This document shows positions 8,806 through 18,023 of a stretch of 64,000 nucleotides of DNA, piece after piece. Made by a program: the position numbers and the translations under genes. Origin of the DNA: Bacteroidota bacterium (lineage in GTDB: Bacteria > Bacteroidota > Bacteroidia > Bacteroidales > NBLH01); NCBI GenBank assembly GCA_025361565.1, contig JANYKN010000089.1, forward strand, positions 1-64,000. Direction: 5' to 3'. Position 1 is the first letter of the stretch. Each line of letters begins with the position of its first letter. Under the pieces are notes generated by a model. The model was not told where the DNA came from, ran no database searches, and saw only the letters and a program-made list of their open reading frames with translations.

Positions 8806-8842
8806 AAAATAAAAAAGCAGCCAGTTAAAATACCTGGCTGCT
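8806..8842 (-). terminator. Terminator of the S9 peptidase gene
   Basis: On the minus strand AGCAGCCAG pairs with CTGGCTGCT (plus 8834-8842 and 8816-8824), and the stem is followed by a T-rich run, TTTTTTATTTT. It begins 19 bases after the stop codon at 8862. Confidence 0.85.
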
Positions 8843-8861
8843 CCATTAATTTATCTCAAAC

Positions 8862-10958
8862 TTATTTCTTCAAATATTTATCTAACCAACTGAAAAATTC
8901 CCGTTGCCATAATATTCCATTTTGAGGTTTTAAAACCCAATGGTTTTCTTCAGGAAAATAGAGTAGTTTGGCGGGTATTCCGCGCATAATTGCAGCATTA
9001 AAAGCACTCATTCCTTGTGAGTCCAATATCCTGTAATCCAGTCCTCCGTGAACTACCATTATAGGAGTATCCCATTTATCAATGAATTTATGTGGAGAAT
9101 TGGCATAACTTCTTTGAGCAACTTTATTGTTTTTATCCCAGAAAGCTCCGCCATAATCCCAGTTCACAAACCACATTTCTTCGGTTTCAAGGTACATGCT
9201 TTCAAAATTGAATATGCCATCGTGTGCAATAAATACTTTAAATCTTTTATTATGATGTCCGGCAATCCAGTATACTGAAAAACCTCCATAACTTGCACCT
9301 ACTGCACCCAAACGATCTTTGTCAACAAATGGTTCTTTCGATAATTCATCAATTGCACTAAAATAATCAAGCATGTTTTGTCCGCCATAATCACCGCTGA
9401 TTTGAGCATTCCATTCCTGACCAAAACTTGGTAAACCTCGTCGGTTTGGAGCTACAATAATGTAGCCGTTAGCGGCCATCATCTGAAAATTCCATCGGTA
9501 ACTATAAAATTGGCTAACAGTTGATTGTGGTCCACCCTCGCAATAGAGTAAAGTTGGGTATTTTTTATTTGGATCAAAATGTGGCGGATAAATGACCCAA
9601 ACCAACATTTGTTTATTATCTGTGGTTTTTATCCAGCGCTCTTCTACTTTACCAAGTGCAAGTTGATCAAGTATTTCCTTGTTTTCGAACGAAATTTGCT
9701 TTTCTGCGCCAGTTTCTATATTAATGGAGTATATTTCGGTTGGTACTTGCATTGATTGCTTAGAGCCTATTATTTTGTCGCCTGCAAGAGCAATAGAAAG
9801 ATAATCGTAATCCCCTTTTGTTATTGCTTTTATTGCATTGGTTTCAATATTTAGCTCATAAATTTGAACACGAGCATGGTAACCTGAAGTAAAATAGATT
9901 TTTGAACCATCTGGCGACCAAACCAGGCCAGATACATTTTGATCAAAATCTTTTGTATAATCTTTCTTTTCTTTGGTTTCAAAATCATAAACGATTAAGC
10001 GGTTTTTATCGGCTTCGTATCCATCGTGTTCCATACTTTCCCAAGCCAGTTTTTTTCCGTTTGGAGAATAAACCGCGGCAATATCATAACCCATCATTCC
10101 TTCAGAAATATTGGTGTTTTGCTTGCTTTCAATATTGTAAATATAAATATCGGAGTTGGTAGAAAATGCATATTCTTTACCTCTCATCTTTTTCGAAGTA
10201 TAAACAATATTCTTACTATCAGGGCTCCAGTTAATTTGCTCTATACCACCAAATGGTTTGAGTGGGGAATCGTACTTTTCATTTGCCATAATATCTGTAG
10301 CATCCAAGATTGATTTGCCATTGTAGTTCGCAACAAAAATATGCGAATAGCTCTCAATCCATGAATCCCAATGGCGATACATGATATCTTCAACAATCTT
10401 AGCATTTGCTTTGTCCAAATCAGGATATTTGTCGTTTACTGTCGAATCAAGTTTAACTTCTTTTAAATATAAAATTTTTGACATATCCGGTGCATATTTA
10501 TATCCGGTAATTCCACCTTCTACATCCGTAATTTGAACCGGATTTTTACCATCAGTATCCATTTCCCAAAGTTGCATGGAACCACTGCTAGCGCTCATAT
10601 ACGCAATTTTAGATCCATCTGGTTTCCATGTTGCATCGTATTCACTGTCTGCAGTTTTGGTTATTTGCTTTACATCACTTCCATCTGCGTTGACAATAAA
10701 CAATTCTTTGTTCCCTTTGTTTTCAGGTATGCTATAATAGCTTACTCCATATAAAACTTTTGATTTATCAGGTGATAATTCTACGCCACTAATGCGTCCA
10801 AAAGACCATAAAACCTCAGGAGTCATTATGTCGCTGCTGAGTTTGAGTGTTTTTTTACCAATGATTTCTGATTCCTTGGCATCGGATTTATTTTGACCCG
10901 GATTGTTGCATGAAAATATTAGCAATAATCCCAAAATTGAATAAAGTATTTTTTTCAT
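8862..10958 (-). CDS. S9-family prolyl oligopeptidase-like lipoprotein peptidase
   Basis: The protein has 698 residues. The signal ends in a lipobox (LLLIFSC, Cys17), so it is a lipoprotein facing the periplasm or surface. Residues ~50-420 hold TolB/PD40-type beta-propeller repeats (SPDSKNIVY, SPDGSKIYF). The C-terminal alpha/beta-hydrolase domain carries the catalytic triad Ser556 (GASYGG), Asp641 and His673. This matches acylaminoacyl peptidases and dipeptidyl-peptidase V, which take peptides apart in the periplasm. It is monocistronic, with a clear terminator after it. Confidence 0.9.
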   Translation of the reverse strand: MKKILYSILGLLLIFSCNNPGQNKSDAKESEIIGKKTLKLSSDIMTPEVLWSFGRISGVELSPDKSKVLYGVSYYSIPENKGNKELFIVNADGSDVKQITKTADSEYDATWKPDGSKIAYMSASSGSMQLWEMDTDGKNPVQITDVEGGITGYKYAPDMSKILYLKEVKLDSTVNDKYPDLDKANAKIVEDIMYRHWDSWIESYSHIFVANYNGKSILDATDIMANEKYDSPLKPFGGIEQINWSPDSKNIVYTSKKMRGKEYAFSTNSDIYIYNIESKQNTNISEGMMGYDIAAVYSPNGKKLAWESMEHDGYEADKNRLIVYDFETKEKKDYTKDFDQNVSGLVWSPDGSKIYFTSGYHARVQIYELNIETNAIKAITKGDYDYLSIALAGDKIIGSKQSMQVPTEIYSINIETGAEKQISFENKEILDQLALGKVEERWIKTTDNKQMLVWVIYPPHFDPNKKYPTLLYCEGGPQSTVSQFYSYRWNFQMMAANGYIIVAPNRRGLPSFGQEWNAQISGDYGGQNMLDYFSAIDELSKEPFVDKDRLGAVGASYGGFSVYWIAGHHNKRFKVFIAHDGIFNFESMYLETEEMWFVNWDYGGAFWDKNNKVAQRSYANSPHKFIDKWDTPIMVVHGGLDYRILDSQGMSAFNAAIMRGIPAKLLYFPEENHWVLKPQNGILWQREFFSWLDKYLKK

Positions 10959-11050
10959 CGAAAGTAAATTTTATTAGGATTGGATTTAAAAGAATTTAGC
11001 TTAATTATTTTTGATAAGAATATGAGTTTTCATAGAATAATAATTTCATC

Positions 11051-11083
11051 CAAATATAATTTAAACGGGGATTTGAATGGCAA
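11051..11083 (-). promoter_or_regulatory. Possible promoter of the S9 peptidase gene
   Basis: On the minus strand TATATTTG (plus 11051-11058) matches TAnnTTTG and TTG (plus 11081-11083) lies 22 bases upstream. The spacer is slightly longer than the usual 19-21. Confidence 0.3.
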
Positions 11084-11121
11084 TAGAAATAATAAATAGT
11101 TGATTGTTAACATAACGAAAA

Positions 11122-11454
11122 TTAATAGTGCAGATCCTCAATTTCTTTACTAACTATCTGACAAGTATTTAAGAAATTAGTAATAAGTGAACTAAATTCA
11201 TTACTATCTTTATTTTCTAGGGCTAAAAGTTCAATTTGTTTAAGTTCTTCAGCCTGTTTTTTTACACCCATTATTTCAAACGAGTTCTTGGCTTTATGTG
11301 CAGCTTCTCTCAGCGCTTTCCAGTCTTTTGCAGCAAAAGAATTAACAATTTCTCTATTAAATTCAGGAAGTTGTTTGACAAAAAGGCTTATCAATTCTTT
11401 AATTACATTTTGGTCGTTGCCAGTGGTTGTTTTTAAGTAGCTTAAATCAATCAT
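11122..11454 (-). CDS. Stand-alone HPt (histidine phosphotransfer) protein
   Basis: This 110-residue all-helical protein carries the HPt phosphoacceptor His53 in AAHKAKNS, the form of the usual H-x-L-K-G/N-S motif. It would receive a phosphoryl group from a receiver domain and pass it to another. Its start overlaps the last bases of the hybrid kinase gene by 8 bp, so the two are translationally coupled and the kinase receiver is the obvious donor. No response regulator with an output domain is next to it, so the final target is elsewhere in the genome. Confidence 0.85.
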   Translation of the reverse strand: MIDLSYLKTTTGNDQNVIKELISLFVKQLPEFNREIVNSFAAKDWKALREAAHKAKNSFEIMGVKKQAEELKQIELLALENKDSNEFSSLITNFLNTCQIVSKEIEDLHY

Positions 11455-13327
11455 CTTTTTTTCTTGGGAAGTTCAAAAGCAAAGATATAATTTTTGTTAA
11501 TAATTCTTCTTTTTTAAATGGTTTTATTAGATAATCATTCATTCCTGAATCGAAACATTTTTTTATTTCATTTAATGTTGCCGCAGCAGTTAAAGCGATT
11601 ATTGGCGTATTACTTTTTTCTTTGTCGCCAAAAGATCTGATTATTCTGCTTAATTCATAACCATCCATTTTTGGCATATGCAAGTCGAGTAAAATCAGAT
11701 GATAATTACCAACTTTGAGTTTTTGAAGCGCATCATCACCACTATTGCAGGTTTCGGTAATAAAATGATTTTTGTCAAGCATGGATTTTGCAAATAGTAG
11801 GTTCATGGGATTATCATCAACCAATAATATTTTGCTGTTTTCCAATGAAATTAATTGATCTTTATATTTATCCGAATCTGTAGTCTGTCTTTTTTGATAA
11901 GGAATGGTGAAAATGAAACTGCTTCCTTCACCTTTTTTGCTTTTCACTTTAATTTTACCATCCTGTATTTCAACAAGTTGTTTTGTAATTGCTAATCCCA
12001 GGCCGGTTCCACCATATTTGCGGTTTGTATCACTGCTTTCCTGGGTAAAGCTTTCGAAAATTAGTTCTTGTTTTTCTTCTATAATCCCTATACCAGTATC
12101 AATTACTGCAAATTCCACTACAATAGTATCATTGTCATCCGTTAGGTTTTTAACTTCAATTCGTATACTTCCAGTGGGTGTAAATTTAATTGCATTACCA
12201 ACCAGATTAATCAGAATTTGAGTCAATCTGTATTCATCTCCAATAACAAAATGGGGAATTGATTCTTCAATTGAGGTAATAAAATCCAGTTTTCTGTTTT
12301 TTAATTCAAATTCCATCGAACGCTCTATCCGCTCAATTGTTTTATGTATTGAAAATTGTGATTTTTCCAGCTGTAGTTTACCTGTTCCTAACTTGGAGAA
12401 TTCAAGTAAATCGTTAATAATTGCCAATAAATGATCTGAAGAATGCTTAATATTTTCAAGATATTCTTTTTGTTCATGGTTCAGTTCTGTTTCTTCGAGT
12501 AAGCTAGATAATCCAACAATGGATGTTAAAGGTGTCCGAAGTTCATGGGTCATGTTGGCCAAAAATTTTTCTTTGGTTTTAAGTGCAGTGTCGCTTTGGT
12601 TTTTAGCTGTTTTTAACTCATTGTTTTGTTGTTCAATTTGCTCAATCATAAAATTGAATCCACTTGCTAGTTTTCCTACTTCATCTCGTGATTTTATTTC
12701 CGACCTGATTGAATAATCTTTTTTGAATGAAATACGGTTCATTACATGGTATAATTTAAATATTGGTCTTGTAATTCCTCCTTGAAAAAGCAAGGCCAGA
12801 AAAGTTCCTGTAACTATTGATAAACCTACAATATAAAGCATTACTGAAATATATTGTTTTTCCTTTTTCTTGTATTCCGACAAACTATAAGCAATTCTTA
12901 AAGTGGCAATTATTTCACCTTCTAGGTATATTGGTTTACTGCTGATCAATATGTTATGGTCAAAAATTGTAGTGTCTGATTTGAGTGGGATATTATATTT
13001 TGGAGTATGGAGGCTTTCTGAATTTTTAAATTCTGCAAAAAGGCTGGAATCTGGCAACAATATAATCGCTCCCTGTACATCTTCATCCGTTTTTAGTGAT
13101 GAAAGATAATCTAAACTCTCTTTTTTATTATTAAATGTAATGGCTCCTGTGTTACTATCGCCAATAACATTACTTAATATGCTGAGTTTTTGTTTTATTT
13201 CTAAGTTATATAGCAGCCTTTCGTAATAATATTGCACGAGTGATGCTAGAATAATATTGATTGTACTAACAATCACAATCAGTAAAATGATTTTTGTTCG
13301 GATGGATAAATTTTTGAATATAGCCAT
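11447..13327 (-). CDS. Hybrid histidine kinase with CHASE8-like periplasmic sensor
   Basis: I chose the ATG at 13327 (MAIFKNLSIRTK) over a TTG four codons upstream; it lies 4 bases after the stop of the preceding gene. Domains in order (626-residue numbering): membrane helix ~10-32; a periplasmic region ~33-155 whose N-terminal part (LSNVIGDSNTGAITFNNKKE) resembles CHASE8; helix ~160-182; HAMP ~183-235; HisKA with His261 in MTHELRTP; ATPase with Asn378 and the GGTGLGLA box; and a receiver domain with phosphoacceptor Asp548. CHASE8 is the sensor domain of YfiN/TpbB, which is inhibited by YfiR, and two YfiR-like genes lie directly upstream. The likely route is YfiR control of the sensor, then phosphate from kinase to receiver to the HPt protein. 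Confidence 0.9.
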   Translation of the reverse strand: MAIFKNLSIRTKIILLIVIVSTINIILASLVQYYYERLLYNLEIKQKLSILSNVIGDSNTGAITFNNKKESLDYLSSLKTDEDVQGAIILLPDSSLFAEFKNSESLHTPKYNIPLKSDTTIFDHNILISSKPIYLEGEIIATLRIAYSLSEYKKKEKQYISVMLYIVGLSIVTGTFLALLFQGGITRPIFKLYHVMNRISFKKDYSIRSEIKSRDEVGKLASGFNFMIEQIEQQNNELKTAKNQSDTALKTKEKFLANMTHELRTPLTSIVGLSSLLEETELNHEQKEYLENIKHSSDHLLAIINDLLEFSKLGTGKLQLEKSQFSIHKTIERIERSMEFELKNRKLDFITSIEESIPHFVIGDEYRLTQILINLVGNAIKFTPTGSIRIEVKNLTDDNDTIVVEFAVIDTGIGIIEEKQELIFESFTQESSDTNRKYGGTGLGLAITKQLVEIQDGKIKVKSKKGEGSSFIFTIPYQKRQTTDSDKYKDQLISLENSKILLVDDNPMNLLFAKSMLDKNHFITETCNSGDDALQKLKVGNYHLILLDLHMPKMDGYELSRIIRSFGDKEKSNTPIIALTAAATLNEIKKCFDSGMNDYLIKPFKKEELLTKIISLLLNFPRKKDD

Positions 13328-13331
13328 TTGG

Positions 13332-13814
13332 TCATTCAATTATTGTTGCTAATTCTAAAAATTCAGGACTTACATTTAACCTGGCATAATTTAGTGCTTT
13401 CAGGTTTATCTGGTATCCATAATTGGGGTTGTTACCTACCAAATTTATCATTCCTCCTTTTTCGCAAAAACTGTTTATATTATCAGCAACTAATAATATT
13501 TGCCTGTCCCGAAGAGCCGATATAAGCAATTTTGCCACAGAAAGTTCTATTTCTGTGGCAAAAAGTAAATGACAATGGTGAATAGTTTCAATTGATGAGT
13601 ATAATTCAGTTTTCCATTCGCGGTTTTGGATTTGCTTGTCTCTTAAAGTGTTTATTAAGGCTTTATTAATTGTATTACTTCCAAATATTCCAATAATAAA
13701 AGGTGAAACACTAAAATTAAATGCATTCTGCGGCCAATAAATAGACTTAGTTAGGTTATATAAATAACCCGATTTAACATATTCAGGCTTATCCGTATCT
13801 TCTTTCGAAACCAT
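13332..13814 (-). CDS. YfiR-like (DUF4154) protein lacking a signal peptide
   Basis: About 160 residues. It shows the YfiR/DUF4154 pattern: an EYVKSGYLYNLTKSIYWP start, central FATEIELS and a GGMINL strand near the end. It begins exactly at the domain start, with no export signal, although YfiR proteins act in the periplasm. The ATG at 13814 forms a TGATG stop/start junction with the upstream YfiR gene; a TTG at 13817 is the only other choice, and an in-frame TGA lies just before it. It may be the second half of a once-tandem YfiR-YfiR protein, or may act in the cytoplasm. A perfect 14-bp hairpin lies inside the gene at 13530-13563. Confidence 0.8.
   Translation of the reverse strand: MVSKEDTDKPEYVKSGYLYNLTKSIYWPQNAFNFSVSPFIIGIFGSNTINKALINTLRDKQIQNREWKTELYSSIETIHHCHLLFATEIELSVAKLLISALRDRQILLVADNINSFCEKGGMINLVGNNPNYGYQINLKALNYARLNVSPEFLELATIIE
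13530..13563 (-). other. Perfect 14-bp hairpin inside a coding region
   Basis: TTTTGCCACAGAAA at 13530-13543 is the exact reverse complement of 13550-13563, with a 6-base loop. It lies within the second YfiR-like gene, where on the minus strand it codes for FATEIELSVAK. In RNA this is a very stable stem, strong enough to act as an attenuator, a processing site or a brake on the kinase gene downstream. Confidence 0.6.
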
Positions 13815-14347
13815 CAATCATAAATTTTAGCTAAAGCTAATACTTTTGAACTAATTTCTAAACTTTTATTTTGAATTATTCGGTAATTTATTTCAAACTG
13901 AATTTGATTTCCCTGTTCAAATAAGTTAATCATGCCACCATTTTCGCAAAAATTGGCCATATTATCTGATATGGTAAGTATATCTATTGTATTTGAAAGC
14001 TTAATTACTTTTTTTGCATTTTCTTTCTGGTTATTGGTAACAAAAATTACAGAACCACTTTCTATTTCATTCAGGTTTTTACAGTATTGTATCTGCCAGT
14101 TTTTAAAATTTGCATTGTTCGGTGATTTTAATTCACAATTCATTTCAATATTATTATCACAGATTACATATAGCAACCTTTTTGAATCTGAAAAAGTTCG
14201 GTTTTGTGACCAATCCATAAACTTTGTCAATTGGATAATAGCTTCGATTTTGGCCTTGTTTATAGATTTTTGTGCATATATTTGGTCTGGTTTAAAGTAA
14301 CTGATGGTACAAATTAAAATGGCTAAAAATAATTTATAACTTTTCAT
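13814..14347 (-). CDS. YfiR-like (DUF4154) periplasmic protein
   Basis: The 177-residue protein has a signal peptide (residues ~1-25, ending IYAQ) and then a YfiR/DUF4154 domain with FMDWSQ near the start, a VIFVTNNQ core and a GGMINLFEQ strand near residue 145. In the best known case YfiR is a periplasmic inhibitor of the diguanylate cyclase YfiN, binding its periplasmic sensor. It is the first gene of a four-gene run (YfiR, YfiR, hybrid kinase, HPt) with junctions of a few bases, so it probably modulates that kinase. YfiR usually has cysteines that form redox-sensitive disulfides; here Cys residues lie mid-domain and near the end. Family call is good, partner is inferred. Confidence 0.8.
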   Translation of the reverse strand: MKSYKLFLAILICTISYFKPDQIYAQKSINKAKIEAIIQLTKFMDWSQNRTFSDSKRLLYVICDNNIEMNCELKSPNNANFKNWQIQYCKNLNEIESGSVIFVTNNQKENAKKVIKLSNTIDILTISDNMANFCENGGMINLFEQGNQIQFEINYRIIQNKSLEISSKVLALAKIYD

Positions 14348-14818
14348 GGTATTTGGTAAATTGGTTAAGTTTGATTGTTTATGTAAAAGTAAAGTATTAT
14401 GTACAATAAAACAAATAAAATAGAAAAAAATATTATAAAAATGATAAAATGTAAATATAACAGAACATAGTTTATAATATTTTTAATCAATTATGCAACC
14501 ACCAGAATTAATTATGTGTCTTTTAATTGATTATAAAAGTTGCTGTTGATATATCTTATTTATGTTTGAATTCTTTATGATATCTTTATAAATTTGTGAT
14601 AAATGAATAACTAATATCACAAGAATTCTAAGAAATCCAGCTTATGTAGATTATTGACAGCTAATTATATATTCTTTTTTATTTATATTTTTGCATATCT
14701 GAGTCATTAATCAACTATTGTATTTTTGATACTTATTTACCAAGTAAATAGAATCTTAATCTAAAAGTCCTTCAATGGAATTTTCTATGCTATCATTACA
14801 AAACAAAAAAATATACAT
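14348..14818. other. Divergent intergenic region, very AT-rich
   Basis: This 471-bp stretch separates the leftward YfiR operon from the rightward TPR gene and must hold promoters for both. Two matches to the -7 element TAnnTTTG on the plus strand (14686-14693 and 14721-14728) lack a convincing -33 element. No gene or strong repeat is seen. Confidence 0.5.
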
Positions 14819-15874
14819 ATGAAAAAAATTTCTGTGCTGCTATTGCTTAGTCTAATTGTGAATCTTGAATTAATTGCTCAGACTGATAGTATGGCTACTC
14901 TTGTTGTTGCTGATAATCAGGAAGCTGAATTGGACTATAACAAAGGTGTTGAGAATTATAAAATAAAAAGTTTTGATAAAAGCTTAGAAAATTTTACTTC
15001 AGCAACATTGAAAAAATCAAATTTTTATCAAGCGTTCTATAACAGAGGTAATGTTCAATCTCAGCTTAAAAGATATAAAGAAGCCATTAGCGATTATACA
15101 GAGGTAATAAAAATACAACCCAGTTATGCAAGAGCTTATTTTAGTAGGGGTATGGCTTATTTTCTAATGAAGGATTATAAAAGTGCTATGGATAATTTTT
15201 TCACAGCCTCTACTCTTGACCCCAAAGTTGCCAAATATCCGTATTACTGCGGTGTAGCCAATTTTCAAATTGGAGATTATAAACTGGCTGAGAAAAACTT
15301 TACAGAAGCCATCCGAATTAAAAATGATTATGCTTTTGCATATAATGACAGGGGCAGTGCCCGAAGAAATCTCCAAAATTATGATGGCGCAATTGCTGAT
15401 TATAATCTCGCTATTAAAAATGATCCGGCTATGGCTATAGCATTCAATAATTTAGGAAGCGTGCAACGGATTACAAAAGATTACAAAAAAGCCATTATAA
15501 GCTATAGTTCTGCAATCAGGCTAAATCCTACTTACTTTATAGCATACAACAATAGAGGAAGTGCATATTTTGAAATGGGAAATTTGATTGAATCTATTTC
15601 GGATTTTGAAAAGGCAATTAGCCTAAATGCCAAATATGCACCAGCTTACAATAATATTGGCCTTCTGTTATTAAAACAAAAAAAGTATCAAGAAGCATCA
15701 ACCCAATTTACAAAAGCTATCGAGTTAGATACCAATTTTGCTGAAGCATATGGAAATAGAGGAAGTTCAAAGGAAATGCTTCACGATTTTGATGGTGCAT
15801 GCAGCGATTGGAAGAAAGCTGCAAGCCTGGGAATTGAAAATGCCGATTTATATCTTAAAGGATGCGAAAAATAA
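14819..15874 (+). CDS. Exported TPR-repeat protein
   Basis: A signal peptide (residues ~1-20, ending LIAQ) is followed by about nine tetratricopeptide repeats covering most of the 351 residues, each with the AYNNRGSA or AFNNLGSV pattern. TPR arrays are protein-protein docking surfaces. The protein is probably periplasmic. It lies 73 bases before the PorE-like gene, which itself starts with TPRs, so the two may form one transcription unit and one complex. There is no enzymatic domain, and the binding partner cannot be read from the sequence. Confidence 0.85.
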   Translation: MKKISVLLLLSLIVNLELIAQTDSMATLVVADNQEAELDYNKGVENYKIKSFDKSLENFTSATLKKSNFYQAFYNRGNVQSQLKRYKEAISDYTEVIKIQPSYARAYFSRGMAYFLMKDYKSAMDNFFTASTLDPKVAKYPYYCGVANFQIGDYKLAEKNFTEAIRIKNDYAFAYNDRGSARRNLQNYDGAIADYNLAIKNDPAMAIAFNNLGSVQRITKDYKKAIISYSSAIRLNPTYFIAYNNRGSAYFEMGNLIESISDFEKAISLNAKYAPAYNNIGLLLLKQKKYQEASTQFTKAIELDTNFAEAYGNRGSSKEMLHDFDGACSDWKKAASLGIENADLYLKGCEK

Positions 15875-15947
15875 ATTAAAAGCAACAAATCTTATTGAAT
15901 TTTTCATTTCGATGATAAAGAAATTATTAAAATAAAAAACTGCCATA

Positions 15948-18023
15948 ATGAGAATTTTAAATAAACTTATTTTTTTGACATTTAGTATGTTTGCGTTTTT
16001 TTCAACAACTTTTTGTCAGGAGCGGATTTACATTGATAAAAAAGAATTTAAACAAACAGAAGCTGGTTTTAATGAAGCTTGGAAAAATGTCACCAAAGGT
16101 GATTTTTTATTTTATCAACACCGCGAAGGAAGCTATCGTAAAGCTACCGAACATTATACCCGTGCCTTGGAATATAATTCAGAAAATGCAGAGTTGAATC
16201 TTTTAACCGGGATTTGTTTTCTCCGTTCTTGGCCAAAAGAAAAAGCTGCAAAATATATTGAAAAGGCTTGTGACTTAAAAATAAATGTTCATCCAAAAGC
16301 ACAATTTTTATTGGGTAGGGCTTACCAATGTGCTTCGGAGTTTAATAAAGCAATTATTGCCTATAATACTTACAAAGAAGGTTTATCAGAAAAGGAAAAT
16401 AAAGAATATGGCAATTTAATTTCAAATTACATCGAAGAGTGCGAAAACGGTCTTGTTTTAAAGAAAATACCAGTAAGGGCTTTAATTGATGATGTTGATA
16501 CAGCTATTAATTCGCCTTTTGATGATTATAACCCGGTACTCTCATCCGATGGAAATACAATGCTATTTACTTCGCGCAGAGGTGTGGACGGAGATTTGAT
16601 TAGTCCGGTTGATCACAAATATTTCGAAGATATATATTCAAGTGAAAGAGACTCTAAAGTTTGGAGCAAAGCAGTTAATATTGGAAACCCTGTAAATACC
16701 AAATGGAACGATGCAGCAGTTGCGCTTTCAGGCGATGGGAAAAAACTAATCATTTACAGAGGGCATACCGAAGGTGGTGATTTGTTTGCTGCAACTCTAG
16801 AAGGAAAAAAATGGGGTTATATTCATGATTTGACAAATAAAGTGAATAAAGATGATTCACAAGAGTCGTCGGTTTGCTTTAATGCAGATGGAACAAAAAT
16901 GTATTTTATAAGCAACAAAGCCAAGGATAGTTACGGAGGGCGCGATATTTATTTAAGTCATCTTGATAAAAAAGGCAAACGTTGGTCAAAAGCCATCAAT
17001 TTGGGTCCTGTTATTAATTCAGAATTCGATGAAATTTCTGTCTATGTTAGTCCGGATGAATCAACAATCTATTTTAGTTCAAACAGGCCTAAATCAATTG
17101 GTGGATTCGATATTTTCAAATCTGTATATAAAGATTCTGTTTGGAGTGAGCCTGTTAATATGGGAATTCCAATTAATTCACCTGTTGATGATATTTATTT
17201 GAAAATAATGCCGAATGGCAGGGATGCCTATTATTGTTCAGAACGCGATGGTGGTGTAGGAGATTTGGATATCTATCATATTACCCTGCTTGGACCCGAA
17301 AAACCTTTGGCTTTGAGCAATGAAGACGATTTAGTTGCCGGTATTGCTTTCCCTGATTCAGATCCGATAATTGATGATGCACTTGAAATAAAGTACACAA
17401 GAATGACTATTGTAAAAGGCACTGTGAGCGATTTTAATACCAACAAACCATTGCAGGCAAATGTTGAATTGGTAGATAATGCATCAGGAAAAATTGTTAA
17501 AGAGACAAAATCAGATCAAAATACAGGCCTATACTCGATTACATTGCCTTCTGGATCAAATTACGGTTTTTCTGTAAATGCGGATGGATATATGTTCCAT
17601 TCCGAAAATTTTAACGTACCTGCTGAAAGTGGATATAAGGAAATTTTTAAAGATATTGCATTACAACCAATGACTGCGGGTTCAAAAATTATTCTGTATA
17701 ATACATTTTTCGAAACCGGGAAATCAAATTTACGGGTCGAATCTTATTCGGAATTAAACCGTGTGGCATTGATGTTTACCAAATATCCCAGACTGGTGCT
17801 CGAAATTTCCGGACACACTGATAACCGAGGATCGGTTGCTGCAAATAAAAAATTGTCAAAAGCTCGTGCCGATGCAGTAAGAAATTACCTGTTGGGGCAA
17901 GGAGTTAGCCCTACTAGTTTACAATCTGTTGGTTATGATTTTAAATTTCCTGTTGCAGATAATAAAACACCCGAAGGACGCCAACAAAACAGAAGGGTAG
18001 AGGCTAAAATAATAAGTAATTAA
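15948..18023 (+). CDS. PorE-like TPR / beta-propeller / OmpA protein
   Basis: The 691-residue protein has a signal peptide (cleavage near TTFCQE; whether Cys23 is lipidated is unclear), TPR-like helices at ~35-150, and WD40-like PD40 propeller repeats at ~180-435 (LSSDGNTMLFTSR, SPDESTIYFSSNR). Then comes a carboxypeptidase regulatory-like domain at ~485-575 (VKGTVSDFNTNKP), and an OmpA-like peptidoglycan-binding domain at ~580-691 (NTFFETGKSNLR, ending NRRVEAKI). This order is that of PorE, which anchors the type IX secretion system to peptidoglycan, and of several paralogs in Bacteroidota. No other T9SS gene is near, so it may be a paralog. Confidence 0.85.
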   Translation: MRILNKLIFLTFSMFAFFSTTFCQERIYIDKKEFKQTEAGFNEAWKNVTKGDFLFYQHREGSYRKATEHYTRALEYNSENAELNLLTGICFLRSWPKEKAAKYIEKACDLKINVHPKAQFLLGRAYQCASEFNKAIIAYNTYKEGLSEKENKEYGNLISNYIEECENGLVLKKIPVRALIDDVDTAINSPFDDYNPVLSSDGNTMLFTSRRGVDGDLISPVDHKYFEDIYSSERDSKVWSKAVNIGNPVNTKWNDAAVALSGDGKKLIIYRGHTEGGDLFAATLEGKKWGYIHDLTNKVNKDDSQESSVCFNADGTKMYFISNKAKDSYGGRDIYLSHLDKKGKRWSKAINLGPVINSEFDEISVYVSPDESTIYFSSNRPKSIGGFDIFKSVYKDSVWSEPVNMGIPINSPVDDIYLKIMPNGRDAYYCSERDGGVGDLDIYHITLLGPEKPLALSNEDDLVAGIAFPDSDPIIDDALEIKYTRMTIVKGTVSDFNTNKPLQANVELVDNASGKIVKETKSDQNTGLYSITLPSGSNYGFSVNADGYMFHSENFNVPAESGYKEIFKDIALQPMTAGSKIILYNTFFETGKSNLRVESYSELNRVALMFTKYPRLVLEISGHTDNRGSVAANKKLSKARADAVRNYLLGQGVSPTSLQSVGYDFKFPVADNKTPEGRQQNRRVEAKIISN

